Source: Bacillota bacterium (GTDB taxonomy: Bacteria; Bacillota; Clostridia; Christensenellales; Aristaeellaceae). From it: 64,000 nt of DNA. Where the stretch lies: positions 1 through 64,000 of the forward strand of contig JAEZLW010000175.1 in the NCBI GenBank assembly GCA_023415145.1, read 5' to 3'. The position numbers and the translations under genes were made by a program. Below the pieces are notes generated by a model. That model ran no database searches. It was not told the origin of the DNA and was given only the letters and a program-made list of their open reading frames with translations. Below, in pieces: positions 17,477 through 24,235 of the stretch; position 1 is the stretch's first letter; each line of letters starts with the position of its first letter.

Positions 17477-17505
17477 AGGATACCATGGTACGGGGGAAAT
17501 GTCAA
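17477..17505 (-). promoter_or_regulatory. metK: metK promoter
   Basis: TTGACA (17505-17500) and TATCCT (17482-17477) on the minus strand are separated by 17 bases, about 20 bases before the riboswitch P1 helix. Confidence 0.8.
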
Positions 17506-17526
17506 GGAATTTTTGGCAGGTGGATT

Positions 17527-17584
17527 GCGGGAAGGGAGCTTTTTGAAAAAATCTCCCTTCCCGCACCCATCCCTGAAAAGCCTC
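17527..17584 (-). repeat. hairpin repeat family R2, copy a
   Basis: Read on the minus strand it runs from GAGGCTTTTCAGGGATGGGT through a long hairpin, GCGGGAAGGGAG with CTCCCTTCCCGC. A second copy with the same leader and hairpin lies at 26367-26422 on the plus strand. This copy sits between the divergent metK and nucleotidyltransferase promoters, so it is not simply a gene terminator. Confidence 0.75.
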
Positions 17585-17640
17585 ATATATTGACTATTTG
17601 GCCTTGTTCTTTGATTTGTGTGCAGTGAATATCCAATTGC

Positions 17641-17669
17641 TTACATTCCATATGCCATCATGCTATAAT
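17641..17669 (+). promoter_or_regulatory. promoter of the nucleotidyltransferase gene
   Basis: TTACAT (17641-17646), a 17-base spacer and an extended -10, TGCTATAAT (consensus TATAAT at 17664-17669). It lies about 80 bases before the start codon. Confidence 0.7.
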
Positions 17670-17747
17670 GAAGCAAATAGCACGGTACTTGTCCGGCATT
17701 GAGGGAAAACTGTGCCTGCCGGCGTCATCACGAAAGGAGATTATTTG

Positions 17748-18254
17748 ATGAATGACGTGATCACCAGGGTACGGGAAAAGCTTCGGCCCCTTTCTTTGAC
17801 TTTTCAAAGCAAGCCGATCCTCATCGGCGGAATGGCCATGGAGTATTACGGTATGCGAAAGGCAGGCGCGGATATCGACCTGGTTATTTCCAATGAAGAT
17901 TATCTGGCGCTTGCCGCAAAGTATTCGGACAAACGGAAGGATTTGTACGGTGACTTGGGGCTGATCCTGAACGAATTGGAAATTTGGCGGAGCATTGCGC
18001 TGCTGGATTATGACTTCTTTTTGAAGGATGCCATTGATGAAGGGGAAGTTTTCGTTGTCTCCATCGACCGTCTATTGTGGATGCGGGTTTGCGCCATGGA
18101 GGTTGAGAAGTACAGAAAAGACCTTGATCTGATGAAAGAATACTATTATGCGCATTATACCAACCCAAACTACCTGCACGAAGCCAAGGCGCATGAAAAA
18201 TCCTATGCGAAGTTTCATGGCGCCATTGTGGGCGGGAAATACGATGACGAATAG
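17748..18254 (+). CDS. nucleotidyltransferase-fold protein
   Basis: A 168-residue protein with the minimal nucleotidyltransferase core: ILIGGMAMEYYGMRKAGADI (about residues 23-42), then DLVIS. This matches the GG...DxD pattern that binds nucleotide and metal. A third acidic site probably lies in the LDYDFFLKDAID segment. The ATG at 17748 has AAAGGAG at a good distance. Related proteins include AbiEii/MNT-type toxins or antitoxins and stand-alone transferases. The following gene is 37 bases away on the same strand and could be a partner. Confidence 0.8.
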   Translation: MNDVITRVREKLRPLSLTFQSKPILIGGMAMEYYGMRKAGADIDLVISNEDYLALAAKYSDKRKDLYGDLGLILNELEIWRSIALLDYDFFLKDAIDEGEVFVVSIDRLLWMRVCAMEVEKYRKDLDLMKEYYYAHYTNPNYLHEAKAHEKSYAKFHGAIVGGKYDDE

Positions 18255-18291
18255 AACGAACACCGCTTGCGCATTGCGAAAGAGGTTTGAC

Positions 18292-19314
18292 ATGTATCAG
18301 GAAACGGCTAGTAAGCTCGCTCAAAGGGCCTGTCCGTCCATTGCCTACCGCATCCGGAAGGAAATACTGCGGGAGGATATATCCTCTCCCGGTATGATGG
18401 CGCTGCAGGAAGAAATCCTGCGGGAGCCGGAGATTGTCCGCCTCTTTGCCCTTCAAAAAGAGGATGGCTGGCTGGGCGGGTTGTTTCACGGTACCGATGA
18501 ACCGGAAAGCGCCATCCGGTACCTGGCGGAAAAGGGGGTGGAGCCCAGCCATCCCGCCATACAAAGGGCACTGCACGCCATCATCTTAAGGGGAGATGCT
18601 TTTGACAAAGGCTGCATGGAGCGGGTGGGCAAGCCGCTGGATGAAAAACATCTGGGCGGCTCGAAACTGATCAAAGCCTGCGTGTTTGCCTATGCCTGTG
18701 ATGAAAAGCATGATTTTGTACGGGAGGCAGTTTCAGAAGCGCTCCATGTGTTCCGGTATGTGTGCAGCGTCACACGCATGGAGGATGTATGTGAACCTTA
18801 CAAGGAGAAGCTGGTCTTTCGGCCTTACGTACTGTGGCCCAGCATTTATCATCTTCGGCTGCTGGCACATACGCACCTGTGGCGGACGGAGGCGAATAAG
18901 CAAATGCTGGCCATGGCGGTGAAAAGGCTGGCGGAGTTATCACCCATACCGGAAATCAAAGTTCTGCACAAGCATCAGGTGATTTCTCCGGCTTCCGTAT
19001 ACATGAACAGCTTCAATGACGATATGACTGCTCTGGGAGGCAGGGAATGGATGATGTGGTTCCACCGCACGGAATTGATTGCGAGGCTGGGCATCGCCCC
19101 GAAGCTTGATTATGCAGTCCGCCAGTTGAACGTTGTGCACAAACTGCTTGCGCAAAGCAGTGGGTTTTTTACACAAAAACTGCGCCACTACTACTTTACG
19201 AAGTGGACGCAGTATATAGGTCTGGCATTGGAAACGGATTGGAGGACGGAGGAAAAGCGGATCAATGACCTTACCTTTAGATGTCTATTGATACAGTCAT
19301 ATCAGGAAGGCTGA
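18292..19314 (+). CDS. helical protein of unknown function downstream of the nucleotidyltransferase
   Basis: A 340-residue, mostly helical, soluble protein. The segment EDGWLGGLFHGTDEPESAIR (about residues 62-81), followed by repeated helical pairs (SHPAIQRALHAII and similar), resembles the alpha/alpha-toroid repeats of prenyltransferase or terpene-cyclase-like folds, but the catalytic motifs of those enzymes are not seen. The ATG at 18292 has GAAAGAGG six bases upstream; earlier in-frame codons lie inside the preceding gene. I cannot assign a function. Confidence 0.75.
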   Translation: MYQETASKLAQRACPSIAYRIRKEILREDISSPGMMALQEEILREPEIVRLFALQKEDGWLGGLFHGTDEPESAIRYLAEKGVEPSHPAIQRALHAIILRGDAFDKGCMERVGKPLDEKHLGGSKLIKACVFAYACDEKHDFVREAVSEALHVFRYVCSVTRMEDVCEPYKEKLVFRPYVLWPSIYHLRLLAHTHLWRTEANKQMLAMAVKRLAELSPIPEIKVLHKHQVISPASVYMNSFNDDMTALGGREWMMWFHRTELIARLGIAPKLDYAVRQLNVVHKLLAQSSGFFTQKLRHYYFTKWTQYIGLALETDWRTEEKRINDLTFRCLLIQSYQEG

Positions 19315-19331
19315 CCAGTCTGCATTTTAAA

Positions 19332-19940
19332 TCATTTCGAAAACCGGTTTTTGAAAGTGATTTCCTCAATGCTTTTGCGGCTTTTCTCCTTGGGCTCTTC
19401 TGCAGGATAGCCCACGGGCAGCAGGAACAGGCATACGATGCTTTCGGGCAGGTTCAGTATCCGGCCTGCTTCCTTCACATCCAGCCAGCCGATGAAGCAA
19501 GTGCTCAGGCCATGGGCTACGGCTGCCAGAAAAATATGCTCGGCTGGGATCAGCGGGACCGCGTTGGCAAACAGTGTTGCGACGGCTTCCCTGCCGTGAT
19601 AACCGTTCAGGTATTCAAGAAAAGGTTTCCCGAAGCGAAGCTCGTCCACCATCCTCCCGAAATCATCCTCGGGAAGCGACTTCAAATCCTGCGGGAGGTG
19701 TGCACAGCACGCGATAACGATGGGGGCATCGGCGATCCACATCTGGTTTCCCGCAGCCTGCGCCAAAGCAAGCTTCAATGCTTCGTCCTCAATGATTCCA
19801 AAGAGGTGATCCTGCCCGTTGCCGCCGGAAGGAGCCAGCCGGGCGGCTTCCAGCATGTCCGCAAGGGCCTCGTCCGGGATGGGCTTATTCAGATACGATC
19901 GGCAGGATCTTCTTTTTCTGATGACATCCATGTAATCCAT
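19332..19940 (-). CDS. nitroreductase family protein
   Basis: A 202-residue FMN-dependent oxidoreductase. The N-terminal flavin-binding block is VIRKRRSCRSYLNKPIPDEA (residues 6-25), followed by ARLAPSGGNGQDHLFGI, in which Ser and Asn contact FMN. The C-terminal helix carries LFLLPVGYPAEEPKEKSRKS, the family's closing motif. The length is normal. The substrate is unknown; members reduce nitro compounds, quinones or flavins. It is convergent with the unknown helical protein and followed upstream by a small membrane protein gene on the same strand. Confidence 0.92.
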   Translation of the reverse strand: MDYMDVIRKRRSCRSYLNKPIPDEALADMLEAARLAPSGGNGQDHLFGIIEDEALKLALAQAAGNQMWIADAPIVIACCAHLPQDLKSLPEDDFGRMVDELRFGKPFLEYLNGYHGREAVATLFANAVPLIPAEHIFLAAVAHGLSTCFIGWLDVKEAGRILNLPESIVCLFLLPVGYPAEEPKEKSRKSIEEITFKNRFSK

Positions 19941-19970
19941 TGGTCATACTCCTCTTTGGCAAGCAATGGT

Positions 19971-20243
19971 TTAATATTTAAGCAGCAAACCGCCTACAAT
20001 GGTACTGCCAAGCCCGCCCAGGGCCAGTCCCATCCGGTAGGTTATTGTAAATGCCTGCAGGCCCCGCAGCAAAAGTTCAGGATGGCGGAAACTGTAACTA
20101 AGGCCGCCGATATGCATGTAGGCTTCTGCCGCCCAGCCCGTCAGGCCCGGCGCGTAGGATGTATGCATGATCGCATAGCCATAGCCGCCCGCCAGCAGCG
20201 ATACGATGCCAAGAAATGTGATCAGCCTGCCAAGTGCCCGCAT
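19971..20243 (-). CDS. 90-residue membrane protein
   Basis: A small protein with two hydrophobic segments (about residues 7-26 and 66-88) separated by a polar middle rich in His and Tyr. The ATG at 20243 has GAGGGG eight bases upstream. It precedes the nitroreductase gene by 30 bases and may be co-transcribed. No family is recognised. Confidence 0.65.
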   Translation of the reverse strand: MRALGRLITFLGIVSLLAGGYGYAIMHTSYAPGLTGWAAEAYMHIGGLSYSFRHPELLLRGLQAFTITYRMGLALGGLGSTIVGGLLLKY

Positions 20244-20477
20244 GAAAAAAACCCCTCATATGACTGAATGCATGGAACAGTATACCATGGACGGTACGGG
20301 TGTCAAGGCGGGAATCAAGGAGAAAGATTTGCGGAGGGGACTTCGTAACATTTCTTTCTGCTGAAGAATATTCTATGAATGGATACCTTTCTATCATCAT
20401 TGCACGTAAAAGATCAATGGATCGCAAAGATCCGTATTTCATACAGCGAGTCGTAAACAACAAAGGAGTGCAGCCTT

Positions 20478-20984
20478 ATGATTTTTGGGGACAGCATTTT
20501 CGGCTGTGTAGGGGATATAGACCCATGTAATCCCAGAATCCGGATGTTCATTGATGACAACATTACACCAAGCGTTGCAGGGGCATCGGATGTGCGTGTC
20601 ATCAAGCATATCATCTTCAAAAAATGCAAAAAGCACAGGCATCATCACGACTGCGGCGATGTCAGCCCGGAAATCTCCCAATTCCATGTCCATGAGGTGC
20701 AGGGCAGCGCGGAAATAGCCGAAGAAAACGAGGACCCGCACAACCACCGTTTCGCCACCGTAACAGGGGAGGCAAGGTTCATCGGAAACAATCACGTTCA
20801 TGATGTGTGGTTCCGCACTGATTTTTATGAGGGCCATTACCATGAGGCCCGGGGTACGACCGGTTTTGCCATCCAGGTAGGAGACAAGCATGTGCACTTC
20901 CTGGAAGGCGTTACGACGGTAAATGACGGCCATTTCCACAGATTCAGGGTGGCCACCCTGATCGAGGATCCGATTGGAGACTGA
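20478..20984 (+). CDS. YmaF-like histidine-rich repeat protein
   Basis: A 168-residue protein without a signal peptide. The last 115 residues carry repeated HxH units (FHVHEVQGSAE, PHNHRFATVTGEA, NHVHDVWFRTDF, GHYHEARGTTGF, KHVHFLEGVTT, GHFHRFRVAT), and there is a KKHRHHHDC cluster near residue 55. The pattern matches the YmaF family of Bacillus and Clostridia, whose role is not established; metal binding is plausible. ATG with GGAG upstream. A strong terminator follows. Confidence 0.85.
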   Translation: MIFGDSIFGCVGDIDPCNPRIRMFIDDNITPSVAGASDVRVIKHIIFKKCKKHRHHHDCGDVSPEISQFHVHEVQGSAEIAEENEDPHNHRFATVTGEARFIGNNHVHDVWFRTDFYEGHYHEARGTTGFAIQVGDKHVHFLEGVTTVNDGHFHRFRVATLIEDPIGD

Positions 20985-21033
20985 CAAGAAACTACTTTAA
21001 GACCTTATTATACCGGAAACACAGGGGGCATCT

Positions 21034-21058
21034 GGGGGCATCAGTCCCCCCTTTTTTT
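21034..21058 (+). terminator. intrinsic terminator after the YmaF-like gene
   Basis: GGGGG (21034-21038) and CCCCC (21046-21050) close a seven-base loop and are followed by seven T residues. Confidence 0.85.
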
Positions 21059-21145
21059 ACAATTATTTCATATTTATTCTTCTTTTGGAGAGGATATTCC
21101 TGAATCCATGCAAGGCAGGTTTTTTTGTGGAAAGGTTGTGGAATC

Positions 21146-21700
21146 ATGCTGTATGAAAAATCAAGGGAAATGTTCCGGCTGACTTTGGACCGCTGGCTGA
21201 AAGAGGAAGTGTTTTCACTCGGATGGTTTCTCATGATCGGTATCCTTCTTTTCGCTTATATCATATGGATCAAGCTGTTGGATAAGCGCAGAATAAAAGA
21301 CATGCTATTCATTGGATCTCTTACTGCGGTTGCAAAGACCCTGAACAGCATGTTTCTGGGCAGTATGCTGGGATTGGCTGACTATACCATCAGATTAATC
21401 CCGGTATATTCCAATGTTTTCGTTACGAGTGTGACCATATCGCCGATCATTGTCATGCTCGCAGAGCAGTACTCGTCTTCGTGGGGAGGGTTTATTCTAC
21501 GAATCGCAATTGGATACGCCGTTCTTTGTTTTGGCATATTCACCTTATACGATCAAATCGGGATACTAGACTTTTACAATTGGAACGTATTTTATCACTT
21601 CCTTGTTCTGGTCGCTGTCTCGCTGGTTGTAAGATGCGCTTTCCTTTGGCTGTCCGGCATTGAAAAAAGAGCACACGAAAAGCATGGGAAAAAGGCTTGA
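21146..21700 (+). CDS. CBO0543-like multi-spanning membrane protein
   Basis: A 184-residue membrane protein with five or so hydrophobic segments and the conserved pattern of aromatic and charged residues seen in the clostridial CBO0543 family, whose function is unknown. The ATG at 21146 is preferred to a TTG at 21125 because AAAGG is properly placed only for it. It ends one base before the stop codon of the convergent DegV gene. Confidence 0.75.
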   Translation: MLYEKSREMFRLTLDRWLKEEVFSLGWFLMIGILLFAYIIWIKLLDKRRIKDMLFIGSLTAVAKTLNSMFLGSMLGLADYTIRLIPVYSNVFVTSVTISPIIVMLAEQYSSSWGGFILRIAIGYAVLCFGIFTLYDQIGILDFYNWNVFYHFLVLVAVSLVVRCAFLWLSGIEKRAHEKHGKKA

Positions 21701-22567
21701 TCAAAGATACGGCTCCGGCTGTTGGTTGAAAAAGAACAAACCAAGCCCGCCTATGCCCAAGTGGCTGCCCAATACACTGCCGATTTTACAGACAAGGAAG
21801 TCATTGGCGCCAATTTTTTCATTCAGCAGGTGCTTTAGCTTTTCCACAGCCGGCAGATTATCGGTATGGGCGATTCCGATGATCTGGTTGGGGAAAGACG
21901 TGATACGCTCTACCAGCGTATCCACCATCATAGCGATGGCCTTTTGATTGCCTCTCGCTTTTTTGATCACTTGAATCAGGCCGTTCCTTACCTCCAGGAT
22001 GGGCTTTACATCCAGTATGGAACCCAGCATGCCCTGGAGCTTGCTGATCCTGCCGCCCTTGACGAGCCAGCTGATATCCGCGATGGTAAACACATGCTCC
22101 ACATGATCTGCAAGGGTTACGATGTGTGCCGTCACATCATCAAAGGCGTATCCCGCCTCGATCATCTTCACTGCCTGCAGCGCGATGAGGCCTATGGCCA
22201 CCGAGCCTGATTTTGAATTGATCACCTGCATGCGAAGATGCGGGTACTTTTGCTTGAAATCATCCAGAATGACTTTGGCCAACTGATACGTACCCGAGAG
22301 AGCGGCTGAGATAGACAAATAAACAAAATCTTCTCCCCTGTCGCAGCACGATTGAAATGTTTTGACCACATCTTCGGGACCGGCCTGGGAGGTTTTAGGC
22401 ACCATGCCCTTTTGCATGGCGGAAAATATCTCTTCCGGCGTGATCTCCAGCTTATCCCGGTAATCAATGCCATCCAGCAGCACATGCAGCGGTATCATTT
22501 GTATGCTGTACTTTTCCATAACATCATTGGGCAGATCACAGGTGCTGTCCACGATAAATCTGATCAT
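21701..22567 (-). CDS. DegV family fatty-acid-binding protein
   Basis: A 288-residue DegV/FakB-type protein. The family binds a fatty acid and, with a FakA kinase, presents it for phosphorylation and entry into phospholipid. Seen here are the opening VDSTCDLP (about residues 6-13) and the ligand-pocket loops KTSQAGPEDV and LSISAALSGTYQLAK (about 84-98). The C-terminal signature GSVLGSHLGIGGLGLFF is also present. No FakA gene is near. The ATG at 22567 has AAGGAGAG, and a consensus promoter lies at 22639-22667. Confidence 0.93.
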   Translation of the reverse strand: MIRFIVDSTCDLPNDVMEKYSIQMIPLHVLLDGIDYRDKLEITPEEIFSAMQKGMVPKTSQAGPEDVVKTFQSCCDRGEDFVYLSISAALSGTYQLAKVILDDFKQKYPHLRMQVINSKSGSVAIGLIALQAVKMIEAGYAFDDVTAHIVTLADHVEHVFTIADISWLVKGGRISKLQGMLGSILDVKPILEVRNGLIQVIKKARGNQKAIAMMVDTLVERITSFPNQIIGIAHTDNLPAVEKLKHLLNEKIGANDFLVCKIGSVLGSHLGIGGLGLFFFNQQPEPYL

Positions 22568-22638
22568 GTTCTCTCCTTGACGAAGGTATTAACTGCCGGC
22601 AGGGAAGGAGCTTTCCTCCATCTACCGTGTTATATGTT

Positions 22639-22667
22639 ATTATAATTTTAGAAGTTTTCAGTGTCAA
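22639..22667 (-). promoter_or_regulatory. consensus promoter of the DegV gene
   Basis: TTGACA (22667-22662) and TATAAT (22644-22639) on the minus strand with a 17-base spacer, the strongest-looking promoter in the window. Confidence 0.85.
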
Positions 22668-22783
22668 GGCAATGCCTGTGAATGTTTTGATATCGATTTC
22701 ATTCAAGATACTTCCCTTTCTTTTCGCTGCCGTTGATATGCCGTATCATCGGAACTGGATGGTGATATCCATGCTGGTAATAA

Positions 22784-22820
22784 GCCCCTGCTATAGCATG
22801 GCTTTTGCAGGGGCGCTTTT
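22784..22820 (-). terminator. hairpin downstream of the Tyr/Cys-rich gene
   Basis: GCCCCTGC (22784-22791) pairs with GCAGGGGC (22807-22814). The weak T-rich flanks exist on both sides, so it may end the Tyr/Cys-rich gene transcript. The rest of 22668-22906 shows no gene. Confidence 0.5.
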
Positions 22821-22906
22821 GTGGTTTTTATGACCGTAAAGCCAATCTGATTCTCAATGGCTTTGGAATCATGAATGTTTCTCATTGGTATCAGGTTCAC
22901 CGGCTT

Positions 22907-23164
22907 CTAGCAGCAGCAGGGTTCCGGATATTGACATTCACAGGGGGCCTGCCTCAAACATAAGCATGTTTCAAAACAGGAATCCTCCCAGAGATCAAAG
23001 CAGGAGTCTTCGAAGCAATATCCGTATGGGTCTGCGTAGGGATACTCATAGGTCATTTGATAGGAGTCTGCATAGGCATCCGCGTATTGATCTTCATAGG
23101 CGTTATATGCGGAAGCGTAATATAGGTCTTGAGGATAGGCATAACCAACATAACCATACATCAT
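22907..23164 (-). CDS. tyrosine- and cysteine-rich acidic small protein
   Basis: An 85-residue protein of unusual composition. The first 58 residues are dominated by Tyr, Ala and Asp (YGYVGYAYPQDLYYASAYNA, then YEDQYADAYADSYQ). The last 30 carry nine cysteines (CFEDSCFDLWEDSCFETCLC, then C-E-C and a terminal CCC). A perfect AAAGGAGGAACCC lies before the ATG at 23164, which fixes the start. Such composition is typical of cross-linked structural proteins such as spore-coat or exosporium components, or of metal-binding proteins; neither can be shown here. It stands alone, with a hairpin downstream. Confidence 0.75.
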   Translation of the reverse strand: MMYGYVGYAYPQDLYYASAYNAYEDQYADAYADSYQMTYEYPYADPYGYCFEDSCFDLWEDSCFETCLCLRQAPCECQYPEPCCC

Positions 23165-23291
23165 GGGTTCCTCCTTTGCAATATGGGCGCCCATTTTTAA
23201 GTATATGTTACGGAAAAGGGATGGTGTGGCAAGCAGTTGAACCAAATGAACTGGAGTATGGCAGGTTTGCTTTGACAAAAGTGGACCCGCG

Positions 23292-23927
23292 CTATATTTC
23301 ATTGGCCTGTCCGGATTTTTTTAGGAAAAGGTCTATGTTCTTTTCTTCGGCGGCTCTGTCCATGCCAAGCCTGCCTAGCCGGTCACACAGTCCAAGAAGT
23401 GCAATTTCACCAATATCTCCCTGGGCTTTCATGGCTTTTGCATCGCCGTATGGCAAATCACGTACGACATACAGAATATGCATGTGAAACAATATCAGGG
23501 AGCATACCCGGTCAATGAACGGATGATCCCCTGTAAACAAAGACAAAAAATCCCTTGCCAATCTGGCGCCTACCTTGTCATGATCGTAGGATGTAATTTT
23601 GCCTTTTCTAGTTTTCGTCGTTGCAGGCTTACCGATATCATGCAGCAATGCGGCCCACATGAAGGCTCTTGCATCATTGCTGTGATTCCTCCGCTTCGCA
23701 GCCTCGTCAACAACAAGCATGGTATGATTCCAAACGCTTCCTTCCGGATGATGCAGGGGTGACTGCTTTGCAGCTTTCAGGTCTAGTAATAGGCGGAAGG
23801 GGTATTCATGAAAATTCTGCCCGGCGGATTCACTTTCAATGAATACCGACGGCCGGCCGTCACTTAACAGATGATAATCTGTTGTGTCAAACAGTGGTTG
23901 CATAGCATGCATATTCGTGCTGTGCAT
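23292..23927 (-). CDS. HD-domain metal-dependent phosphohydrolase
   Basis: A protein of about 210 residues with an HD domain. NHTMLVVDEAA carries the first His, WAALLHDIGKP carries the HD pair, and YDHDKVGARLARDFL and LILFHMHILYV carry further ligands. It resembles stand-alone HD proteins of Clostridia related to the tRNA-nucleotidyltransferase HD domain and may hydrolyse a nucleotide or phosphoester. The start is uncertain. ATGs at 23927, 23912 and 23903 are possible, but the only strong ribosome binding site (AAAGGAG near 23960) is about 27 bases before the first of them with no start codon between. The frame stays open to 24149, but the extra residues look non-coding. Confidence 0.8.
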   Translation of the reverse strand: MHSTNMHAMQPLFDTTDYHLLSDGRPSVFIESESAGQNFHEYPFRLLLDLKAAKQSPLHHPEGSVWNHTMLVVDEAAKRRNHSNDARAFMWAALLHDIGKPATTKTRKGKITSYDHDKVGARLARDFLSLFTGDHPFIDRVCSLILFHMHILYVVRDLPYGDAKAMKAQGDIGEIALLGLCDRLGRLGMDRAAEEKNIDLFLKKSGQANEI

Positions 23928-24190
23928 CTGGCAGGGAAAAGGCCAGTTGCAGCGCTCCTTTCTTTCATTTGCAGGGTTTTTACGCTGAGTCTGCCAACAC
24001 CTATTCTGTCCAGACACACCCGCATTATAAGGCGGGATGAAGGGTGTATTTGCCTCAGGAGGTTCATGCCAACCCAACAAGAAATTGGCAGGCGGACAGA
24101 CGGTAAATCTGTAAAGCGCTGGGCATAACAAAGGTGGTAACAATTCCAAATAGAATCAGGGGAACCAGGCGCAGGCATAATGCGTTCTAA

Positions 24191-24218
24191 TTGCATGAGC
24201 CTATATTTATGTTATCAT
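24191..24218 (+). promoter_or_regulatory. possible promoter of the L,D-transpeptidase gene
   Basis: TTGCAT (24191-24196), a 16-base spacer and TATCAT (24213-24218). The start codon is only 18 bases beyond the -10, so the leader would be very short; this lowers confidence. Confidence 0.35.
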
Positions 24219-24235
24219 TTGAACTGAGGTGCTCC

